DNA from: Bacteroidota bacterium
GTDB lineage: Bacteria > Bacteroidota > Bacteroidia > Bacteroidales > VadinHA17
Direction: 5' to 3'
Assembly: GCA_021816545.1 (NCBI GenBank)
Contig: JAKAXP010000171.1
Coordinates: 1 to 5,045 of the forward strand
DNA: 5,045 nt
A program made the position numbers and the translations under genes. The number at the start of each line of letters is the position of its first letter. Positions within the stretch are counted from its first letter, which is position 1. Of the stretch, positions 1-5,045 are shown in pieces. The notes beneath the pieces are model-generated. The model ran no database searches. It was given only the letters and a program-made list of their open reading frames with translations, and had not been told where the DNA came from.

Positions 1-129
1 GAAATGGAAGCCTTCCGTAACAGCCTGAACGCAAAAGGGATCGTTGCAACAATAAGGGCCAGCCGCGGCCAGGATATCAATGCCGCATGCGGCCTTCTTT
101 CAACACTTGAACAAAATAAAAAACTATGA
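1..129 (+). CDS. rlmN: RlmN, dual-specificity rRNA/tRNA adenine-C2 methyltransferase, C-terminal end (partial)
   Basis: Only the last 42 codons are present, in frame 1, ending at TGA 127-129; the 5' part lies before the window. The visible protein contains the pattern VATIRASRGQDINAACGLL (residues 15-33 of the fragment). This matches the conserved C-terminal end of RlmN, where a T-x-R-x-S/T-R-G-x-D-I-x-A-A-C-G-Q-L signature is found. RlmN is a cytoplasmic radical-SAM enzyme that methylates C2 of an adenosine in 23S rRNA and of A37 in some tRNAs. The Cys of AACG (bases 88-90) corresponds to the C-terminal cysteine that carries the methyl group in the family. The usual Gln after ACG is Leu here, a mild variation. 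The radical-SAM CxxxCxxC cluster is upstream and cannot be seen. The close relative Cfr shares this cysteine, but RlmN is far more likely in a housekeeping setting. The stop overlaps the next gene's start by ATGA. Confidence 0.88.
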   Translation, partial: EMEAFRNSLNAKGIVATIRASRGQDINAACGLLSTLEQNKKL

Positions 130-1559
130 AAATCAGATCGCTGCCGCTGCTTGTCATTTATGCTGCAATCACATTGAATATTAATGGCCAGCAGGTGGTA
201 ATGGAATCCTTCATGGCAGATACCGCTCTGACTGGGACTTCCTGGTCAATTTGTTTTGCCGATGCGGTCACCGGTGAGATGATTTACAGCCATGATGCCG
301 AACGGAACCTGGCTTCTGCATCTGTGATGAAGCTGTATCCGACATCGGCGGCCCTTCTATACCTTGGACCTGATTACCGGTATGAAACAACCCTTTATTT
401 AACAGGCAGTTTCAATCCCCGCAGGGGAGTTCTTGACGGTGATGTGATAATAAAAGGAGGCGGAGACCCTGCCCTTGGTTCTGAATACTTTGCAGAACAT
501 TACGGTGATGTGACCGGAACTTGGGTAAATGCCCTCAGGGAAGCAGGTGTAAGACGGGTAAGAGGCCACGTGGCAACTTCAGAGTCAATTTATGATTTCA
601 ACCCTGCACCTTCGGGATGGGCATGGGGCGACCTCGGACAATACTACGGTGCAGGTGTGTATGATATCAACATAAATGACAACATGTACAGGATTTATAT
701 CACCGGAGGGCAGGAAGGGGAACAGGCAGTGATAGATTCAGTACAGGATTACGGCAGAGATATAATTCTTACAAGTTACCTGTCATCATCAGGCCGGACA
801 GACAGGGGCTATGTCTACAATGCCCCGTACTCTGACATGGCATGGATTACAGGAAGTGTTCCGGCAGACAGCAGCTTTGCACTAAGGGCCTCAATCCCTG
901 ATCCCCCCCTGGCACTTGTCAGGAAGCTCGATGCCGCAATCAGGTCTTCAGGAATACGCGTTGACGGAAACCCTTCAGCGCTCAGGGTTACCCTTGACAC
1001 CGCGCTCAGCCAAAGGATTATCACAACACTTTCCCCGACACTTGCGGAGATTGTCAGCGTTACAAATCATGAAAGCGTCAACATGTACGCCGAGGCTCTC
1101 AGAAAACATCTCGGATATATGGTTCTCGGGCAGGGAACATTCAACGCCGGGTCGGCAGTTATCAGGCACCTGCTCGACTCAATAGGCTGCGAACCATATG
1201 AGGCTGTGATGCTTGACGGGTCGGGGCTCTCCTCCAACAACAACATCAGTGCGCTGATGACTGTCAGGCTGCTTGTTTACATGAACAACAGTGAATGTGC
1301 CGGGCCATTCATTGCATCCCTGCCGGAAGGGGCCGTCTCCGGAACAATGAAAAACTATTTCCGTGATGAAGTGTTTAAAGGGAGAGTTGTGGCCAAAACC
1401 GGCACGATAACAAGCGCAAAATCGTTTGCAGGTTACTTCATAACCAACAGCGGGAGAAAAATCGCCTTTACCACCTTCGCCAACGGTTTCAACGTTCCTT
1501 CAAGGACAATAACCGATTATATGGAGAACCTGGTCCGGGAGATAATTCTTAATTATTGA
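126..1559 (+). CDS. dacB: D-alanyl-D-alanine carboxypeptidase/endopeptidase, PBP4 family (peptidase S13)
   Basis: This complete 477-residue protein is a class C low-molecular-weight penicillin-binding protein. The family removes the terminal D-Ala from peptidoglycan stem peptides and/or cuts D-Ala-mDAP cross-links in the periplasm. All three active-site motifs are visible: SVMK at residues 66-69 (nucleophile Ser66, Lys69), SVN at 317-319 and KTGT at 424-427. Family-typical GGGDP (111-115) and DGSGLS (364-369) are also present. The roughly 250 residues between SxxK and SxN fit the extra inserted domains that separate PBP4 from ordinary DD-carboxypeptidases. The length is normal for the family. 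Residues 1-21 have Lys/Arg followed by a hydrophobic stretch, consistent with a Sec signal peptide; no lipobox cysteine is seen. The start at 126 is preferred because a later Met (residue 26) would lose the signal. It has no Shine-Dalgarno sequence but an A-rich upstream stretch, and its ATGA overlap with rlmN suggests translational coupling. Carboxypeptidase versus endopeptidase balance cannot be read from sequence. Confidence 0.93.
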   Translation: MKIRSLPLLVIYAAITLNINGQQVVMESFMADTALTGTSWSICFADAVTGEMIYSHDAERNLASASVMKLYPTSAALLYLGPDYRYETTLYLTGSFNPRRGVLDGDVIIKGGGDPALGSEYFAEHYGDVTGTWVNALREAGVRRVRGHVATSESIYDFNPAPSGWAWGDLGQYYGAGVYDININDNMYRIYITGGQEGEQAVIDSVQDYGRDIILTSYLSSSGRTDRGYVYNAPYSDMAWITGSVPADSSFALRASIPDPPLALVRKLDAAIRSSGIRVDGNPSALRVTLDTALSQRIITTLSPTLAEIVSVTNHESVNMYAEALRKHLGYMVLGQGTFNAGSAVIRHLLDSIGCEPYEAVMLDGSGLSSNNNISALMTVRLLVYMNNSECAGPFIASLPEGAVSGTMKNYFRDEVFKGRVVAKTGTITSAKSFAGYFITNSGRKIAFTTFANGFNVPSRTITDYMENLVREIILNY

Positions 1560-1562
1560 GGT

Positions 1563-1591
1563 GTCTTTCCTTGAGGGGAAGACCCTGTTTT
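1563..1591 (+). terminator. Probable intrinsic terminator after dacB
   Basis: Four bases after the dacB stop, GTCTTTCC (1563-1570) can pair with GGGAAGAC (1576-1583). This gives an 8-bp stem with one T-G wobble and a 5-base loop. After two C residues a short T-rich run follows (TGTTTT, 1586-1591). Position and shape fit a factor-independent terminator closing the rlmN-dacB unit. The T tract is short and interrupted by a G, so termination could be partial. Folding was judged by eye, with no energy calculation. Confidence 0.55.
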
Positions 1592-1625
1592 AATATACTT
1601 TAACATAATGGCTTGAATAAACTCC

Positions 1626-1633
1626 TAATTTTG
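1626..1633 (+). promoter_or_regulatory. Putative Bacteroidota-type -7 promoter box for the efflux operon
   Basis: TAATTTTG is an exact match to TAnnTTTG, the -7 element used by the primary sigma factor of Bacteroidota. It lies 31 bases upstream of the adaptor ATG and downstream of the dacB terminator candidate, where an operon promoter would be expected. The -33 element is weak: the closest candidate is TTTA at 1599-1602, with slightly long spacing, instead of TTTG. Transcription would start at roughly 1638-1642 (inferred), leaving a leader of about 25 bases. An eight-base motif has a reasonable chance of occurring in AT-rich spacer, so context carries much of the weight. Confidence 0.45.
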
Positions 1634-1664
1634 CGGGTCAGGAGATTGAATACTTTACAGATAG

Positions 1665-2900
1665 ATGAAAAAAGGAACTAAAATAGCTTTGTGGACCAGC
1701 ATTCCGCTTATACTGCTGATATGGTTCGCTGGCCCGAGGCTTGGCCTGTGGGGCAACCGTGACCTGAAAAAAGGTGATGCTGTTCAGGTTGCCGTGGCGG
1801 GAGCACCGGGACAGGGACAGGGACAGGGACAGGGACAAGGACAGGGACAGGGACAAGGACAGGGTGGACAACAGCAGGGTCAGGTGCAAGCTCAGGGTCA
1901 GGGCCAGGGTCAGCGCCCCGGAGGCCAGCAAGGTCAGGGACAACGCCCGGGAGGACAGGGTCAGCTGCCGGTTACCGGCAGGATCGCAAAGCCCTCATAC
2001 CTGACAAACGGAATAAGATCAGCCGGATCGCTCCTCGCAAATGAGGAGGTTGATATCGTCAGCAAGGTTTCCGGAAAGGTTACAGCAGTTTACTTCAGGG
2101 AAGGAAGCAAGGTCAGAAAGGGCGACCTTCTTGTCAAGATCTATGATGATGACCTGCAGGCACAGTTGCGCCGCTCGGAGATTCAGGAGAAGATGCTCTC
2201 GGAAAAGCTGGAGCGCCAGAGGGTGCTTCTTTCCAAGGACGCGGTGAGCCGCGAAGCCTTTGACCAGCTTCAGACAGACTATAATGTGATACTGGCTGAC
2301 ATAAACCTCCTCAAGGTGAGGATAGCCGAAACCGAGGTTCGTGCCCCGTTTGACGGCATGATAGGGTTCCGGTATGTCAGCGAGGGAACCTATGTTACAC
2401 CGCAGGTTAAGATAGCCCACCTGGTTGATCAGTCAACACTCAAACTTGAATTCGCGGTCTCGGAGAAATATGTTTCCGAGAACCTTATGGGGAAACGCAT
2501 TTCATTCACGACCTACGGATATCCTGATGAGTTTTTTGCTACCGTTTATGCCGTGGATTACCGCATTGATGAAACAACCCGTACCATAGGCCTGAGGGCA
2601 CGCTTCGACAACCGGTCAGGAAAACTGGTGCCTGGAATGTTTGCTTCCCTTACCCTGATAACTGATGAGAAGACAAACGCACTACAGGTGCCCACCGAAT
2701 CAATCGTGCCGGATATGAATGAAAAGAAACTCTGGGTGGTAAGGGGCGGCAGGGCTGACCTTATACCGGTGGTCACCGGGGCAAGAACCGCTTCGATGAT
2801 TGAGGTTCTCTCAGGGCTCTCAGCAGGCGATACGGTACTCGTCACCGGGCTGATGCAACTAAGGCCGAACATGGCGGTAAAGGTAAATATCACGGAATAA
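1665..2900 (+). CDS. RND efflux periplasmic adaptor subunit (membrane fusion protein, HlyD/AcrA family) with Gly-Gln linker
   Basis: This 411-residue adaptor would link the RND pump to an outer-membrane channel across the periplasm. Residues 1-6 are basic and 8-22 hydrophobic, suggesting a signal anchor; no lipobox Cys is present, unlike AcrA. Residues 47-100 form a Gly/Gln-rich low-complexity linker that includes nine GQ units (49-66). The folded part then follows family order: first lipoyl half (about 125-160, VSGKVTAVYFREGSKVRKGD), a short alpha-helical hairpin (about 161-220), second lipoyl half (about 221-256, containing VRAPFDGMIG), a beta-barrel (about 257-335, including VPGMFASL) and a membrane-proximal domain to the C terminus. 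The start at 1665 is favoured because an in-frame TAG stands immediately before it. An AGGAG at 1640-1644 is too far upstream to act as its ribosome site. The pump gene follows after 39 bases, supporting co-transcription. Substrate cannot be inferred; no gene name is assigned. Confidence 0.92.
   Translation: MKKGTKIALWTSIPLILLIWFAGPRLGLWGNRDLKKGDAVQVAVAGAPGQGQGQGQGQGQGQGQGQGGQQQGQVQAQGQGQGQRPGGQQGQGQRPGGQGQLPVTGRIAKPSYLTNGIRSAGSLLANEEVDIVSKVSGKVTAVYFREGSKVRKGDLLVKIYDDDLQAQLRRSEIQEKMLSEKLERQRVLLSKDAVSREAFDQLQTDYNVILADINLLKVRIAETEVRAPFDGMIGFRYVSEGTYVTPQVKIAHLVDQSTLKLEFAVSEKYVSENLMGKRISFTTYGYPDEFFATVYAVDYRIDETTRTIGLRARFDNRSGKLVPGMFASLTLITDEKTNALQVPTESIVPDMNEKKLWVVRGGRADLIPVVTGARTASMIEVLSGLSAGDTVLVTGLMQLRPNMAVKVNITE
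1808..1861 (+). repeat. Hexanucleotide tandem repeat, nine copies of RGGACA, inside the adaptor gene
   Basis: Nine contiguous six-base units run from 1808 to 1861. Seven are GGGACA and two are AGGACA (1838-1843 and 1856-1861). Read in the adaptor frame they give alternating GGA and CAG/CAA codons, that is (Gly-Gln)9. The two variant units change only the third position of Gln codons, so the protein repeat is perfect while the DNA repeat is not. Six-base slippage would add or remove two residues without breaking the frame. More degenerate GQ-rich coding sequence continues to about 1964, including two imperfect copies of a GQGQRPGGQ unit (residues 80-88 and 90-98). Confidence 0.95.
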
Positions 2901-2910
2901 GCCGGTGACC

Positions 2911-2943
2911 ATGTGCCATTTTAAAAACATACGACCCGAATGA
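2911..2943 (+). other. Ten-codon upstream ORF whose stop overlaps the RND pump start (speculative)
   Basis: In the short gap between the adaptor and pump genes, ATG at 2911 opens a reading frame encoding MCHFKNIRPE. It ends at TGA 2941-2943, which overlaps the pump's ATG (2940-2942) as ATGA. Such geometry could pass terminating ribosomes to the pump start. No ribosome-binding site is seen before it, and a frame this short may be chance. It is listed as a candidate translational element, not as a protein-coding gene. Confidence 0.2.
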
Positions 2944-5045
2944 GTCTTTCATCATTAAGTATAAAAAGACCGGTGCTGGCAACGGTTATGGCCCTTGTCA
3001 TCCTTATCATGGGCGGCATCGGTTACACATTCCTCGGCGTCAGGGATTATCCCAGCGTTGACCCGGCCATCGTGACCGTTTCAACATCATTTCCCGGAGC
3101 AAACTCTGATGTCATGGAGACACAGATCACCGAGCCCCTTGAATCAGCTATCAACAGCGTCCAGGGAATCCGCTCAATATCAAGCTCCAGCAGCGACGGT
3201 TCATCAAGGATAACGGTCGAGTTCAAACTGGAAGTTGACATGGAAACGGCGGTAAATGACGTCCGCGACAAGGTTTCCGGCGCCATGCGGCAACTGCCCC
3301 AGGATGTTGACCCCCCAGTGGTCCAGAAAGCTGATGCCGATGCGCAGCCTATCTTTGCCGTTACACTTCGCAGTGACACCAGGTCAATAATAGATGTCAG
3401 CCAGTATGCCGAGATCAACTTCAAGGAGAGGCTACAGACAATATCCGGCGTAAGCGCCGTGAGTGTGTGGGGCTCCAAGAAGCTGGCCATCAGGATGAAA
3501 ATGGATCCGGCCAGGCTGGCTGCCTACGGCCTCACACCGCTCGATGTCAGGACTGCAGTCTCCAGGGAGAACGTCGAACTGCCTTCGGGAAGGATAGAGG
3601 GAGACAAGACCGAACTTACAATCAGAACGCTGGGAAGGCTTCGCACTGTGGACGAGTTCAATGACCTCATAATTGCAAAAAACGGTGACAGGGTTGTCAA
3701 ATTCAGCGATATAGGCATTGCAGAGATTGATGCGGAGAACATCCGGTCACACCTTCTGAGCAACGGAAAGCCCTCAGTTAACGTGGTACTGGTTCCTCAG
3801 CCGGGGGCCAACTATATCGATATCGTTGACAACGCCAAGATACTTCTCAAGCAGCTTGAAAAAGACCTGCCTGAAGACATAGCAATGGAGGTGCTCTTTG
3901 ACAATACAATCTATATCCGTGAGTCAATCAAGGAGGTGAAAAACACAATTTTTGTTGCCTTTTTGCTGGTAGTTCTGGTCATCTTCGTGTTCCTCCGCAA
4001 CTGGAGGACCACCCTTATACCTGTGATTGCAATTCCGGTTGCACTCATCGGGGCATTCTTTGTGATGTATATTGCCGGGTTCACAATCAACATCCTGACA
4101 CTGTTCGCCATAGTGCTTTCAATCGGCCTTGTGGTTGATGACGCAATCGTTGTGGTTGAGAACATATATACAAAGGTAGAGCACGGTATGAAGCCCATGG
4201 AAGCAGCGCTTACAGGGTCAAGGGAGATCTATTTCGCGATCATTGCAACAACAATTGCACTGGTCTCGGTCTTCTTCCCCATCGTCTTTCTCCAGGGTGT
4301 CACCGGCAGGCTCTTCAGGGAGTTCAGCCTGGTAATCGTGGGCGCGGTTGTCATTTCTGCATTCCTTGCGCTTTCTCTGACTCCGATGATATCATCCAGG
4401 GTACTGAAGCACAATGCCATGGAAGGCCGTTTTTACCTTGCCACCGAGCCTTTCTTTTCCGGCATGATCAACATTTACAGGAGGGCAATCACATCATTCC
4501 TTAAAAAAAGATACTGGGCCCTTATTATTATTGTGGTGGCCGGCGGACTTATTGCATGGATGTGGACCCTGCTGCCCTCAGAAATGGCACCGCTGGAAGA
4601 CCGCGGTTATGTAAACATAAGCGCCAGGGCTCCCGAAGGTGCCACCTATGACTATATGACCGCTTACATGGATCAGATAGCACCCGTGGTAAAGGATCAG
4701 GTACCTGAAAGTGACAACATCATGATGATGGTGGGTATGGGAAGCGTCAATTCAGCAAACATGAGAGTGAGGCTCGTTGACCAGAAAGACAGGAAACGCT
4801 CCCAGCAGGAAATAGCTGCAGCGCTGTCCCCTGTTCTGAGACAGTATACCGGAGCACAGACAATAGTTTCACAGCAGCAAACCTTCGGCGCACGCCGCGG
4901 AGGACTGCCGGTGCAGTATGTCATCCAGGCAAAGAACCTCAATGACCTGAAAAGGGTTATCCCGGATTTCCTTTCCATGACATCCGAGAGCCCATATTTC
5001 TCAGCCTCAGACGTTAACCTCAAGTTCACCAAACCAGAGAGATCG
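2940..5045 (+). CDS. RND multidrug efflux permease, AcrB-like (HAE1-type), 5' portion (partial)
   Basis: The reading frame is open from ATG 2940 to the window edge, giving 702 codons; family members are usually about 1,000-1,050 residues, so about one third is missing. The protein is a proton-driven inner-membrane pump that would work as a trimer with the preceding adaptor. It begins MSLSSLSIKRPV, the usual short amphipathic N terminus. TM1 spans about 12-30, followed by a large periplasmic porter/docking loop (about 31-335). TM2 to TM6 lie at about 336-353, 359-380, 385-405, 433-451 and 464-482. TM7 is at about 526-545, followed by PSEMAPLEDRG (546-556), typical of the second periplasmic loop. 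TM4 carries the adjacent aspartates Asp400 and Asp401 of the proton relay (GLVVDDAIVVVEN), matching the AcrB Asp pair. This Asp pair and the EDRG motif favour drug/hydrophobe (HAE1) over heavy-metal pumps. The relay Lys/Arg of the second half lies beyond the window. No Shine-Dalgarno is seen. Substrates are unknown. Confidence 0.94.
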   Translation, partial: MSLSSLSIKRPVLATVMALVILIMGGIGYTFLGVRDYPSVDPAIVTVSTSFPGANSDVMETQITEPLESAINSVQGIRSISSSSSDGSSRITVEFKLEVDMETAVNDVRDKVSGAMRQLPQDVDPPVVQKADADAQPIFAVTLRSDTRSIIDVSQYAEINFKERLQTISGVSAVSVWGSKKLAIRMKMDPARLAAYGLTPLDVRTAVSRENVELPSGRIEGDKTELTIRTLGRLRTVDEFNDLIIAKNGDRVVKFSDIGIAEIDAENIRSHLLSNGKPSVNVVLVPQPGANYIDIVDNAKILLKQLEKDLPEDIAMEVLFDNTIYIRESIKEVKNTIFVAFLLVVLVIFVFLRNWRTTLIPVIAIPVALIGAFFVMYIAGFTINILTLFAIVLSIGLVVDDAIVVVENIYTKVEHGMKPMEAALTGSREIYFAIIATTIALVSVFFPIVFLQGVTGRLFREFSLVIVGAVVISAFLALSLTPMISSRVLKHNAMEGRFYLATEPFFSGMINIYRRAITSFLKKRYWALIIIVVAGGLIAWMWTLLPSEMAPLEDRGYVNISARAPEGATYDYMTAYMDQIAPVVKDQVPESDNIMMMVGMGSVNSANMRVRLVDQKDRKRSQQEIAAALSPVLRQYTGAQTIVSQQQTFGARRGGLPVQYVIQAKNLNDLKRVIPDFLSMTSESPYFSASDVNLKFTKPERS

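Noticed and set aside
815..1185. Overlapping ORFs inside dacB (minus 815-1024 and 975-1169, plus 916-1185)
   Set aside because: They lie in the conserved S13 peptidase coding region and have no recognisable features of their own.
1542..1556. Palindrome ATAATT-CTT-AATTAT at the end of dacB
   Set aside because: The stem is all A-T with a three-base loop and lies inside the last codons of dacB. It is too weak to be a terminator compared with the hairpin just downstream.
1640..1644. AGGAG as a Shine-Dalgarno site for the adaptor
   Set aside because: It is about 20 bases from the ATG at 1665, too far for normal initiation. No closer in-frame start exists, because TAG directly precedes the ATG.
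1638..1943. Minus-strand ORF with a striking Leu-Ser repeat
   Set aside because: It is the antisense reading of the GGACAG repeat in the adaptor gene. The Leu-Ser alternation is forced by the hexanucleotide, and the adaptor on the + strand has clear family domains.
1774..2004. Plus-strand ORF with an Arg-Asp/Lys-Asp repeat resembling a charged low-complexity protein
   Set aside because: It is an out-of-frame reading of the same tandem repeat within the adaptor gene, with no start context or recognisable domain.
2019..2893. Two minus-strand ORFs (2019-2420 and 2558-2893) of over 100 residues
   Set aside because: Both lie antisense to conserved adaptor domains and show no family features. They are shadows of the coding strand's codon use.
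3177..3206. Serine-rich run in the RND pump (residues 79-89) as a possible phase-variable tract
   Set aside because: The serines use mixed TCA, AGC and TCC codons, so there is no DNA repeat. Ser/Asp-rich sequence is normal at this point of the first porter subdomain in RND pumps.
3047..5032. Several minus-strand ORFs (3047-3490, 3524-3763, 3911-4198, 4229-4420, 4697-5032) and a plus ORF at 3467-3664
   Set aside because: All overlap the RND pump frame, which is uninterrupted from 2940 to the window end and carries its family motifs throughout.

Overview
The window looks like chromosomal sequence from a Bacteroidota bacterium, possibly Bacteroidales or a relative. This rests on several hints: a perfect TAnnTTTG-type -7 box, no well-placed Shine-Dalgarno sequences before the starts, A-rich translation starts, frequent AGG and ATA codons at roughly balanced G+C, and gene families typical of a Gram-negative envelope. 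No single feature proves the assignment. All convincing genes are on the + strand, and coding density is high.

Region 1 (1-1559) holds the last 42 codons of a 23S rRNA/tRNA adenine-C2 methyltransferase (rlmN). Its stop overlaps the start of dacB by ATGA. dacB encodes a complete, exported 477-residue class C penicillin-binding protein (PBP4 family, peptidase S13) with the SxxK, SxN and KTG motifs intact. Region 2 (1560-1664) is a 105-base gap with a likely intrinsic terminator for the rlmN-dacB unit, followed by a Bacteroidota-type promoter. Region 3 (1665-5045) is the start of an efflux operon. It has a periplasmic adaptor (membrane fusion protein) with an unusual Gly-Gln-rich linker encoded by a hexanucleotide tandem repeat. 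After 39 bases comes an AcrB-like RND inner-membrane pump, whose first 702 codons are present before the window ends.

The adaptor and pump should form the inner-membrane and periplasmic part of a tripartite RND efflux system. The outer-membrane channel (TolC/OprM type) is not in the window and may lie downstream. dacB acts on peptidoglycan in the same compartment, but the terminator and promoter suggest it is a separate transcription unit.

I found no mobile element, CRISPR array, tRNA, rRNA or riboswitch. I also found no convincing evidence of a new biological system. The most unusual element is the (Gly-Gln)9 microsatellite-encoded linker in the adaptor.
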